DNA from: Fibrobacter sp. UBA4375
Lineage (GTDB): Bacteria; Fibrobacterota; Fibrobacteria; Fibrobacterales; Fibrobacteraceae
Assembly: GCA_002391195.1 (NCBI GenBank)
Contig: DGRZ01000048.1
Span: forward strand, 1-18,555
Direction: 5' to 3'
Length of the DNA: 18,555 nucleotides
The position numbers and the translations under genes are program-made. This document shows, one piece after another, positions 1 to 5,989 of the stretch. Position 1 is the stretch's first letter, and each line of letters starts with the position of its first letter. The notes under the pieces are model-generated. The model made no database searches. It was not told the origin of the DNA and was given only the letters and a program-made list of their open reading frames with translations.

Positions 1-866
1 GCAACATGCGCTGCGACGGCAACATCTCTCTGCGTGCCAGCGAAGACGCTCCGTTCGGTATCCGCGCCGAAATCAAGAACCTGAACAGCTTTACGAACCT
101 CGAAAAGGCCCTGTACTGCGAAATGAACCTGCAGGCCTCGACCCTCGATGCCGGTAAGGAAGTGGAACAGTGCACCAAGCGTTACGACCCTAATGCGGAC
201 AAGACCATCGTCATCCGCTCCAAGGAAGACGCCCACGACTACAAGTACTTTCCGGAACCGGACATGGTCCGCCTCGTGACTGATCCGGCCTTTGTGGAAG
301 AAATCCGCCGCACGCTTCCGGAACTGCCGGATGCCCGCCGCAAGCGCTTCATGGACGACTTCGGTGTTTCCGAATACGACGCCATGGTGCTGACCGAAGA
401 CCGCGATGTGAGCGAATGGTATGACACCGCCGCGAAGAACTGCAAGAACGGCAAGGTGCTCGCCAACTGGGTCATCACGGAACTTCTCGCCAAGGTGAAG
501 GAACTGGAAGGCGGCCTCAGCGCCCTCAAGATCAAGCCCGAAGACCTGTGCAAGTTGGTGAACCTCATCGCCGACAACACCATCAACGGAAAGATTGCAA
601 AGACGGTCTTCGCCGAGATGTTCGAAACTGGCAAGGATCCCGAAGCCATCGTGAAGGAAAAGGGCCTCGTGCAGGTGACCGACACCGGTGCCATCGAAGA
701 AGTGGTTCGCGCCGTCTGTGCCGAAAATGCGGCCCAGTTCGCCGAATTCAAGGCTGGCAAGGTTGCGCTGAAGGGCTTCTTGGTCGGTATGACCATGCGC
801 AAGTCCGGCGGCAAGGCCAATCCGGGCCTCGTGAACCAGATCCTCGACAAGCTCGCGAAGGAATAG
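1..866 (+). CDS. gatB: Asp-tRNA(Asn)/Glu-tRNA(Gln) amidotransferase subunit B, C-terminal part
   Basis: GatB is the kinase/tRNA-binding subunit of the cytoplasmic GatCAB complex, which amidates misacylated Glu-tRNA(Gln) and Asp-tRNA(Asn). The gene is cut by the window edge. The reading frame is open from base 3, and about 288 codons remain of a protein usually near 475 residues. The visible part starts in the catalytic 'cradle', with the family's MRCDGNISLR, EIKNLNSF and AHDYKYFPEPD stretches. It continues through the helical domain (PELPDARRKRF) and ends in the YqeY-like tRNA-binding tail (NPGLVNQILDKLAKE). The stop is TAG at 864-866. It is followed at once by a 7-bp-period repeat rather than a recognisable terminator. 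The identification is firm; the start and upstream partners lie outside the window. Confidence 0.95.
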   Translation, partial: NMRCDGNISLRASEDAPFGIRAEIKNLNSFTNLEKALYCEMNLQASTLDAGKEVEQCTKRYDPNADKTIVIRSKEDAHDYKYFPEPDMVRLVTDPAFVEEIRRTLPELPDARRKRFMDDFGVSEYDAMVLTEDRDVSEWYDTAAKNCKNGKVLANWVITELLAKVKELEGGLSALKIKPEDLCKLVNLIADNTINGKIAKTVFAEMFETGKDPEAIVKEKGLVQVTDTGAIEEVVRAVCAENAAQFAEFKAGKVALKGFLVGMTMRKSGGKANPGLVNQILDKLAKE

Positions 867-873
867 CTTTAGA

Positions 874-901
874 GATTAGGATCTAGGGGCTAGAGGCTAG
901 T
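874..901. repeat. Four 7-bp units of the TAGG family after gatB
   Basis: Four consecutive 7-mers can be read after the gatB stop: GATTAGG, ATCTAGG, GGCTAGA, GGCTAGT. They share a TAG core at a strict 7-base period. The same period and core recur at 1274-1301 and 2154-2188, so this is a member of a local repeat family. No complementary CCTA-type arm is found downstream before 1274, so the copy looks half-complete. The possible GTG start of the next gene lies at its 3' edge. Confidence 0.7.
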
Positions 902-1273
902 GTGAATAACGACGTTAAAAAGGAACGTCATTGCGAGCCCCGTAGGGGCGCGGCAATCCAGGGCAGTTTGTTGCTCGCGGTGTTGCTTGCCCTATTCCTT
1001 GCACTCCCGGCATCTGCAGCCGATATGCCCAACAAGTGCGATAGCTTGCGGGTGAATACCCTGAACATGACCCAGGAAGAAATTGAGCAGATTTGCGGAA
1101 TCGATTCCACGAAATTGGCCGAAGGTCCGACTCTCCAGGAGCTCAACGAAGAGAATCCGACTTACGTCAAACGCGAATACAACCATCGCCAACAGGTCAT
1201 TGTCGGTAGCGTCATTATGCTCTGTGTCGCCGTCGCTATGGTGCTCATGAACAATTACAATCCAAAAAGGTAA
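902..1273 (+). CDS. Small exported single-span membrane protein, unknown function
   Basis: I do not recognise this protein. As read from GTG at 902 it has 123 residues: a basic N-terminus, a signal-like hydrophobic stretch (LLLAVLLALFLALPASA, about residues 23-39), a probable cleavage site after ASA, and a mature part with two cysteines (KCDS, QICG). A second hydrophobic segment (about residues 99-115) precedes a short NNYNPKR tail. This suggests an exported domain anchored by a C-terminal membrane helix. The start is uncertain. Residues about 8-20 (ERHCEPRRGAAIQ) are the translation of a palindromic dispersed repeat, and there is no good ribosome binding site before 902. TTG at 968, just before the hydrophobic stretch, is an alternative. 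The flanks are repeat cassettes on both sides. Confidence 0.6.
   Translation: MNNDVKKERHCEPRRGAAIQGSLLLAVLLALFLALPASAADMPNKCDSLRVNTLNMTQEEIEQICGIDSTKLAEGPTLQELNEENPTYVKREYNHRQQVIVGSVIMLCVAVAMVLMNNYNPKR
926..963. repeat. Palindromic dispersed repeat (CGTCATTGCGAG...CGGCAATCC type)
   Basis: The stretch begins CGTCATTGCGAGCCCC and ends GCGGCAATCCAGGG. It can fold: TTGC (931-934) pairs with GCAA (953-956), and GCCCC (937-941) with GGGGC (945-949) around a GTA loop. Repeats of this consensus occur between genes in many bacterial genomes, and their translations (RHCEARR.AAIQ-like) are a known annotation artefact. Here it lies in frame at the N-terminus of the small gene starting at 902. I identify it from memory of the consensus and its palindromic form; other copies are outside this window. 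Confidence 0.65.
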
Positions 1274-1415
1274 ATAGGTATTAGGTGTTAGGTATTAGGC
1301 AAAGAATCGCAGCTTCGCTGCACGAAACAAACACACACAGTGTGAGTTTCTTTGTTAAAACCTGTATCTTAAGACCTATCACCTAAAATCTACAACCTAT
1401 AACCTAAAACCTCAC
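1274..1415. repeat. Heptamer cassette A: inverted 7-bp-repeat arms around two hairpins
   Basis: The left arm (1274-1301) is ATAGGTA, TTAGGTG, TTAGGTA, TTAGGCA. The right arm (1374-1415) is ACCTATC, ACCTAAA, ATCTACA, ACCTATA, ACCTAAA, ACCTCAC, complementary in core to the left. Between them lie hairpin GCAGC-TTC-GCTGC (1309-1321) and a second hairpin with outer stem GAAAC/GTTTC (1324-1328/1346-1350) and inner stem CACAC/GTGTG around ACA. The cassette fills the whole gap between the small membrane-protein gene and the purO-like gene. Its right arm ends one base before the ATG at 1417, so that start has no visible Shine-Dalgarno sequence. A promoter inside the cassette cannot be excluded. Confidence 0.8.
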
Positions 1416-1416
1416 T

Positions 1417-2151
1417 ATGTCCTACACAGACGAAGCAAAACAGAATTTCAAGGCCCTCTCCAATAACCCCTATCCTGGCCGTGGCATTATCCTCGGCGAA
1501 AGCGTCGACGGCAAGTCCTACGTGCAGGTTTACTGGATCATGGGCCGTAGCGTCAACAGCCGCAATCGCGTGTTCGAAATCGAACCCAAGACCGGCTTCA
1601 TGAAGACGAAGGCTTTCGACGAATCCAAACTCACGGACCCGCACCTGATTATCTACTATCCGGCACGCCACACCGCCGATGTTCAGATTATCACCAACGG
1701 CGACCAGACGGACACGATTTACGACGCCATCAAGCTCGGCGGCACCTTCGAAAGCGCCCTCCGCACGCGCCAGTACGAAGACGACGCCCCGAACTTCACG
1801 CCGCGTATTTCCGGCATCCACTACAAGAACGCAAGCCCCGCCGTGTACAAGCTCTCCATCCTCAAGAGTAGGGGGAACAGTGAAGATGCCGGCTGTGAAC
1901 GCATGACGTTTGAATACGAGAAGGCTCTGCCGGGTCTCGGCCACTTCATCAGCACCTACGAAACTGATGGCAGCCCGATTCCGTCTTTCAACGGTTTTCC
2001 GAAACTGATGCCGATTTTCGACAACGCCGAAGACACGCTCAAGAAGTACTGGGCTGCCCTGAACAAGGACAACAAGGTTTCCCTGATGGTCAAGTGGATT
2101 GACAAGAAGACCTTCAAGACCAAGACCCTGATTGTCAATAAGAACAAATAG
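1417..2151 (+). CDS. IMP cyclohydrolase-like protein (PurO family)
   Basis: The 244-residue protein matches the PurO-type IMP cyclohydrolase family (COG3363, Pfam IMP_cyclohyd). This family closes the purine ring, converting FAICAR to IMP in the last step of de novo purine synthesis. It was first described in archaea, with homologues in some bacteria. Visible family stretches are NPYPGRGIILGES (17-29), VYWIMGRSVNSRNRVF (38-53), NGDQTDTIYDAI (94-105) and FTPRISGI (127-134). There is no signal peptide or membrane segment, so it should be cytoplasmic. The length fits a single-domain enzyme. Both flanks are heptamer cassettes, and the ATG follows the repeat without a ribosome binding site. Whether it is the cell's main cyclohydrolase or acts beside a bifunctional PurH cannot be told here. 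Confidence 0.78.
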   Translation: MSYTDEAKQNFKALSNNPYPGRGIILGESVDGKSYVQVYWIMGRSVNSRNRVFEIEPKTGFMKTKAFDESKLTDPHLIIYYPARHTADVQIITNGDQTDTIYDAIKLGGTFESALRTRQYEDDAPNFTPRISGIHYKNASPAVYKLSILKSRGNSEDAGCERMTFEYEKALPGLGHFISTYETDGSPIPSFNGFPKLMPIFDNAEDTLKKYWAALNKDNKVSLMVKWIDKKTFKTKTLIVNKNK

Positions 2152-2153
2152 GC

Positions 2154-2270
2154 GATAAGGTAATAGGGGTTAGGTATTAGGAATAGTTACACGTGCTTCG
2201 CACGTCAGAACATGGGCGACTGTGTCGCGATTATTTACCTATAACCTACAACCTATGACCTATAACCTTT
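2154..2270. repeat. Heptamer cassette B between convergent genes
   Basis: The left arm (2154-2188) is GATAAGG, TAATAGG, GGTTAGG, TATTAGG, AATAGTT. The right arm (2237-2270) is ACCTATA, ACCTACA, ACCTATG, ACCTATA, ACCTTT. In the middle are ACGTGC-TTC-GCACGT (2191-2205) and GCGAC-TGT-GTCGC (2216-2228). The plan is the same as cassette A: TAGG heptads, a hairpin with TTC loop, a second hairpin, then CCTA heptads. It starts three bases after the stop of the purO-like gene and ends three bases before the stop of the convergent regulator gene. Transcripts from either side could fold the arms into a long imperfect stem, so a termination or 3'-end role is plausible. No separate U-tract terminator is present. 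Confidence 0.8.
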
Positions 2271-2273
2271 AAA

Positions 2274-3665
2274 TCATTTTTCCACCACGTTCCCGAGGAT
2301 GTGGTGGATTTTTTTGATGCCGTCGAATGCCGAGGGGCTGCTGATGTAGTAGAAGATTTGTTCCACGAGCGCGTCGGTGTTGAAGTCGTAAGAGGGAATG
2401 CGCAAGAGGTAGCTTTCCATGGAGTTGTCGAAGGCGATGTAGGTCGGGCCAATGTTTGGCTGCGGAATTTCCATGTTGTTTTCTTCGACCATTTCCATGA
2501 AGATTCCCGCGACTTCGTCGTTTACGCAAATCCAGGGCATGTTGTTGCCGTTTGCCGCCTGAAATTCTAGCGCGCGTTCGGCCAGTGTCTTGAGTTTCTC
2601 CTTTTCTAGGCTGCGCGCAATGATTTCTACGGAAAGTTTTTCGACTTTCTTGCGGGCTATCTGCTTGTAATCCCAGGGACTTGCAAATTCGGCATCTACA
2701 TACGGGTGTACCACCAGGCCGGATTCTTCGAGGCCGGTCAAGCGGTCCTTGGACCAGGAACTGTTGTGGTACGGAGAAAAATACCCGACTTCGGTGACTC
2801 CGAGGCCCAGCAGGTAGCGGCCGATTTCTTTGCCGGGGTTCTTGCCGAAGGTGGAGTTGAAGAATATCCAGTTGTCCTTGCGCAAAAAACTCTTGGGCAC
2901 GGCATCGATGGGGTGTTCCCACCATACGGCCACGGGGAACTTGGCGTCGGCGAAAAACGTCAGGAGCGGCCTGAAGTTCTGCACCAGGAGCGTCGAAAGT
3001 ACTGCCCCCACAGCGTTCGGATGTTCCGAAAGTTTGCAGGGTTTGCCGCTGCGGTCAATGAGCTTTCCCGTGGCGTCATTGATGCCGAACAGGGTGAGCT
3101 TGTAATGGTTCTTACCGGCTGTCTTGTAAACGAGGCGCAAAAAATCCAGTTCTCGTTCGCTTTCGGCGCTGAATCCGCCCCAGCTGTTGCATCGCGTCAC
3201 GAAAATGAGTTCGCTGAGGGGAGCCTCGTCTCTTTGCTGCTGCTTGCGGTAAAAGACATACTGGCGGCCTTCCTTTTTCAGGATTCCGCGTGCGACCTTT
3301 TCTTCCAGGAACTTGCGGAGCGTGCCCTGCGACACGTTGTAGCGGGCCGAAAGTTCCTTGGAAAGCGGAAGCGGCTGCGATGGCTTCAGGTAACCCTGCG
3401 CGAAGTCGCGTTCGAATGCCTTGGCGAGTTTTTCGGTGACCGTTTCGTGCACGAAGGGAACCGTGTTCTTAAGCGGGGTGTTTCCCCAGAAACAGCCCTT
3501 TCCCTGGATTTTACAAATTTTACCAGCAGATTCCAGCTCGGCAAGGGCCGCCTGCACCGTGCCCGACGACGCGCCGAAACTCTTGATCATAGAACGCACC
3601 GATGGGAGCCTGTCGCCATCGGCGAGGTTCATGTCGAGCAAAGCCTTGATAATCCGCTGTTTCAT
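2274..3665 (-). CDS. Transcriptional regulator: two GntR-like winged helices plus LacI-type sensor domain
   Basis: This is a 463-residue cytoplasmic DNA-binding regulator. Residues 1-62 are a GntR-type winged helix (RLPSVRSMIKSFGASSGTVQAALAELE in two overlapping pieces, then GKICKIQGKGCFW). Residues about 78-140 look like a second one: LPLSKELSARYNVSQGTLRK, then ARGILKKEGRQYVFYR. The rest resembles the periplasmic-binding-protein fold of LacI/GalR and AraR-type regulators. The strongest mark is NDEVAGIFMEMVEENNMEIP followed by IAFDNS near residues 390-425. That domain usually binds a sugar. A tandem pair of winged helices is unusual. The gene follows the GH16 gene on the same strand across a terminator, so control of polysaccharide use is inferred. 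AAGGA directly abuts the ATG, an unusually short spacing. The ligand is unknown. Confidence 0.82.
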   Translation of the reverse strand: MKQRIIKALLDMNLADGDRLPSVRSMIKSFGASSGTVQAALAELESAGKICKIQGKGCFWGNTPLKNTVPFVHETVTEKLAKAFERDFAQGYLKPSQPLPLSKELSARYNVSQGTLRKFLEEKVARGILKKEGRQYVFYRKQQQRDEAPLSELIFVTRCNSWGGFSAESERELDFLRLVYKTAGKNHYKLTLFGINDATGKLIDRSGKPCKLSEHPNAVGAVLSTLLVQNFRPLLTFFADAKFPVAVWWEHPIDAVPKSFLRKDNWIFFNSTFGKNPGKEIGRYLLGLGVTEVGYFSPYHNSSWSKDRLTGLEESGLVVHPYVDAEFASPWDYKQIARKKVEKLSVEIIARSLEKEKLKTLAERALEFQAANGNNMPWICVNDEVAGIFMEMVEENNMEIPQPNIGPTYIAFDNSMESYLLRIPSYDFNTDALVEQIFYYISSPSAFDGIKKIHHILGNVVEK

Positions 3666-3677
3666 TCCTTTTAATAT

Positions 3678-3712
3678 AAAAAATGCCCGGGCAAGGGGGA
3701 ACTTGCACGGGC
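3678..3712 (-). terminator. Rho-independent terminator of the GH16 gene
   Basis: Read on the minus strand, GCCCGTGCAAG (3712-3702) pairs with CTTGCCCGGGC (3695-3685) around a 6-base loop, with one mismatch. It is followed by ATTTTTT (3684-3678). This is a classic intrinsic terminator 23 bases after the GH16 stop. It ends only 12 bases before the ATG of the regulator gene, so it also sits in that gene's leader region. Confidence 0.88.
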
Positions 3713-3734
3713 GTGGGGGTGTATGGAGTTTCGT

Positions 3735-4796
3735 TTAGTAGTTGAAATCGACTTGGTAGTGAGCCCTGTTAGTTTCGCTGACTCGGGCCCCCTTGGCGTT
3801 GACGGTGCCGCGAACTTCCCGGTTCTGCACTTTGATGCGGTTCTGCAAAATGCCGGTTTCCTGTTCACTACTGGAGCTTGGCGGAGTAAACTGTTCGCTG
3901 CTAGAAGACTGCGGCAAGGAGTTGTTAAGCATGGCGTCTCCTTCGGGATCTTGAGGGACCTGGCCATTGAAACTTTCCTGCCCCTTCTTGGTCAGAGCAA
4001 TAATGGCCATGCCATCTTTTGTATAGACATTGTTCGGACTGATGTCGACACGGTTGCCCTCAAAAGTCCAATCACCCTTGCTCCAGCGGTTTGCGTCGAA
4101 TGTCTTGAAATCGTCCGTCCATTGAAGTTTGAAGTCGCTTCCGTTGTCGCCCTGTCCCGGCTTGTATTCATAAACCTTGACCCAGTTGATGAACTGGTAA
4201 ACGGGGAGAATGTTGTCGTTCCATGCGCCAACCCAGCCGGCATCTTCATGAGACCAGAGGTTGAAACGGAGACCCTGCGGTTTTTTGCCCAGGTCTTGAA
4301 CCTGACTGCAGTAGCTCTGTTGTTGGCCTCCGTTTTCGGTTTTACAACCGCTTTCCTGTCCCTTGACAGTCTTGCGAACGACTTGGCCGTCAAGTGTCCA
4401 TGCAACATAATCGGGAGTCCATTCCATGCCATAAGTGTGGAAGGACTGGTTCGATGCCGGATTTATGGCGTGGTGTTTTTCACTTGTAATCTTGCGGTTG
4501 GGTTGTCCATCACCGGGACCGTAACCCGTAATGATGTTCGACTGGAAGCTGCTTGGGTTCTTGCCCAAAATTTCGATATCCACTTCGACCCAGGGTTCAT
4601 TGCCACCCAGGTAGGAATCATTATGGTAAAGGAACATGGAACTTACCGTACCAGAGCCAGCGGCCATCTGCATACGGGCTTCAAACTTACCATACATCCA
4701 AGTTTCTTTGCTATAGAGTTCTGCACCAGAATAGTCCTTAGCCATAAGTGCCCCAGCTGCAAGAGCTATGGTTGCAATGAAAAACCTTGCTTTCAT
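3735..4796 (-). CDS. Secreted GH16 beta-glucanase (lichenase type), circularly permuted
   Basis: The predicted enzyme (353 residues) is a secreted endo-1,3-1,4-beta-glucanase of family GH16. A signal peptide (1-19, ending ALMA) precedes KDYSGAELY. The catalytic motif PWVEVDIEILGK gives nucleophile Glu71, Asp73 and acid/base Glu75. The segment about 230-272 (FDANRWSKGDWTFEGNRVD onward) is N-terminal in Bacillus lichenases but lies after the catalytic part here, the permuted order known from the F. succinogenes enzyme. A short linker with two PxSSSS-like units (about 295-310) leads to a roughly 40-residue basic tail. Cys151 and Cys163 lie in a loop I do not recall in that enzyme. ATG at 4796 is chosen because GAGGGAAG lies seven to eight bases upstream and the signal peptide starts there; the ATG at 4823 has no such site. 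Confidence 0.93.
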   Translation of the reverse strand: MKARFFIATIALAAGALMAKDYSGAELYSKETWMYGKFEARMQMAAGSGTVSSMFLYHNDSYLGGNEPWVEVDIEILGKNPSSFQSNIITGYGPGDGQPNRKITSEKHHAINPASNQSFHTYGMEWTPDYVAWTLDGQVVRKTVKGQESGCKTENGGQQQSYCSQVQDLGKKPQGLRFNLWSHEDAGWVGAWNDNILPVYQFINWVKVYEYKPGQGDNGSDFKLQWTDDFKTFDANRWSKGDWTFEGNRVDISPNNVYTKDGMAIIALTKKGQESFNGQVPQDPEGDAMLNNSLPQSSSSEQFTPPSSSSEQETGILQNRIKVQNREVRGTVNAKGARVSETNRAHYQVDFNY

Positions 4797-4917
4797 GATT
4801 GTCTTCCCTCGAATCATGTACAAGATACATTTTTAAACGAGAATTTGGTTTTCTCTAAATTGCAAAATATCACTTGTGTATCAACAGTATCTGCCGAATA
4901 CACGTGAAAAAGAATTG
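4797..4917 (-). promoter_or_regulatory. Upstream region of the GH16 gene with operator-like inverted repeat
   Basis: This 121-base A+T-rich gap separates the rluA-like stop from the GH16 start. It holds the ribosome binding site GAGGGAAG, a perfect inverted repeat GAGAA-TTTGGTT-TTCTC (4839-4855), and a weaker dyad GTGTAT (4876-4881)/ATACAC (4898-4903). The GAGAA repeat could be an operator. The weaker dyad lacks a following U-tract, so it is not a convincing terminator for the upstream genes. No clear -35/-10 pair stands out. Confidence 0.35.
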
Positions 4918-5910
4918 TTATTTCAGTTTTTTCAAAACGTCCTGCAGTTCCTTGGGCAGGGGGCATTCTTGGACCGTATTCTTGCCTTGCCAGGGATATT
5001 CCAGGCGGCTGCTATGCAAAAACAGCCTGTTCAGGCCGTATTGTTTCTTGAATTCCCGGTTCAGGGCGAAATCTCCGTAACGGGTATCTCCCAAGAGTGG
5101 GTGCCCGATGCTTGCGAAATGCGCCCTGATTTGATGCATACGGCCCGTTTCCAAGTTGATTTTTACCAGGTCGTAGCCGGTGTAGTGTTTTTTGACGCTG
5201 TAGTGGGTAATGGACTTTTTCCCTTTCTCGTCTATCTGCATCTTGGAGCCCTTGGCATTGTCTGTGCGGGCGAGGGAGGCTTCGATGGTTCCTTTTTCTT
5301 TTTCGAGGTTTCCTTTGACTAGGGCCAGGTAGTATTTCTTGACTTCGTGTTCACGAATCAGGCGGGTTAAGTCCCGCAGGGTGTCACCGTGGAGGGCCAC
5401 CAGTAAAAGTCCTGAGGTCTCCTGGTCCAGACGGTGGGCGAGGGTAGGCTTGAAGTCGAGATGTTCCCGCTTGCCCCATTCCCAGAGGTGCTCCACCAGG
5501 CTTTCGCCGGGACGGGTCCCGCTTCCCGGCTGGCTGGGCATGCCCGAAGGCTTGTTTACCACCAGGTAGTCTTCGGTTTCCAGGATGATGTCCAGTTCCC
5601 GGGCACCCCAGCCGGATTTTCGGTCGGCGGCTGTGCTGGCCTTAGTCCAACCTTTTTTTTCGGAGTTGTTCAAATCCGAATTCCGAATTCCGAATTCCGA
5701 ATTACTTTCACTTTTCAAATTCTCGTAAATGCAGACGGTATCCCCTTCCTGGAGCATCTGGTTTGCCTTGCCGATAACCCCGTTCACCCGGACTTTCTTT
5801 TTACGCAGGATAGCAAAGAAAACGGACAATGATTCGTCGGGAAAAGCCTTCCGTAGAAAACGGTCCAGGCGCATGTTGGCAAAGTTACGGTCGATAGTGC
5901 GGGTAATCAT
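4918..5910 (-). CDS. RluA-family pseudouridine synthase with S4 domain
   Basis: This 330-residue cytoplasmic enzyme would isomerise specific uridines in rRNA or tRNA to pseudouridine. An S4 RNA-binding domain occupies about residues 1-62 (RLDRFLRKAFPDESL, KKVRVNG). The catalytic domain follows from about 105: NKPSGMPSQPGSG, the signature HRLDQETSG (159-167) with catalytic Asp162, and GRMHQIRAHF (256-265). Domain order and length fit RluC/RluD-type enzymes; the target site cannot be told. Between the domains, residues about 70-80 (NSEFGIRNSDL) are encoded by a 7-bp tandem repeat. The gene starts six bases after the FAD oxidoreductase stop and has no clear Shine-Dalgarno sequence, so it is probably the last gene of that operon and translated by coupling. 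Confidence 0.9.
   Translation of the reverse strand: MITRTIDRNFANMRLDRFLRKAFPDESLSVFFAILRKKKVRVNGVIGKANQMLQEGDTVCIYENLKSESNSEFGIRNSDLNNSEKKGWTKASTAADRKSGWGARELDIILETEDYLVVNKPSGMPSQPGSGTRPGESLVEHLWEWGKREHLDFKPTLAHRLDQETSGLLLVALHGDTLRDLTRLIREHEVKKYYLALVKGNLEKEKGTIEASLARTDNAKGSKMQIDEKGKKSITHYSVKKHYTGYDLVKINLETGRMHQIRAHFASIGHPLLGDTRYGDFALNREFKKQYGLNRLFLHSSRLEYPWQGKNTVQECPLPKELQDVLKKLK
5674..5701. repeat. In-gene TTCCGAA heptamer tandem repeat
   Basis: There are four 7-mers in a row on the plus strand: ATCCGAA, TTCCGAA, TTCCGAA, TTCCGAA. They lie inside the rluA-like coding sequence (minus strand), in the linker between the S4 and catalytic domains. Three of the four units are identical. Because 7 is not a multiple of 3, one unit gained or lost would shift the frame, while three units add seven residues. 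Confidence 0.85.
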
Positions 5911-5913
5911 GAT

Positions 5914-5989
5914 GAATTATGATTTCGGATTTATGAATTCGGAGTTATTATCATTAAAACAATTCCGAATTCCGAAATCTGAATTCTGA
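5914..5989. repeat. TTCCGAA-type heptamer cassette at the FAD gene/rluA junction
   Basis: The left arm (5914-5948) reads GAATTAT, GATTTCG, GATTTAT, GAATTCG, GAGTTAT. The right arm (5962-5989) reads ATTCCGA, ATTCCGA, AATCTGA, ATTCTGA. They have opposite orientation and the same core. The cassette holds the stop codon of the FAD gene and encodes its last 20 or so residues. It reaches to within four bases of the rluA-like start. The right arm matches the tandem repeat inside that gene at 5674-5701. Confidence 0.78.

Noticed and set aside
874..2270. CRISPR array
   Set aside because: The repeats are 7 bases long with no spacers and no cas genes nearby.
2706..3674. Long plus-strand open frame opposite the regulator gene
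   Set aside because: It is antisense to a well-recognised GntR/LacI-type protein, and its translation shows no family motif or start signal. The same holds for frames at 3723-4907, 6331-7239, 11934-13046 and 13987-14958.
4797..4823. ATG at 4823 as start of the GH16 gene
   Set aside because: It would put nine extra residues before the signal peptide and leave the good GAGGGAAG site unused; ATG at 4796 fits both.
4871..4906. Dyad after the rluA-like gene as its terminator
   Set aside because: The stem is short and bulged, with a 16-base loop and no U-run after it on the minus strand.
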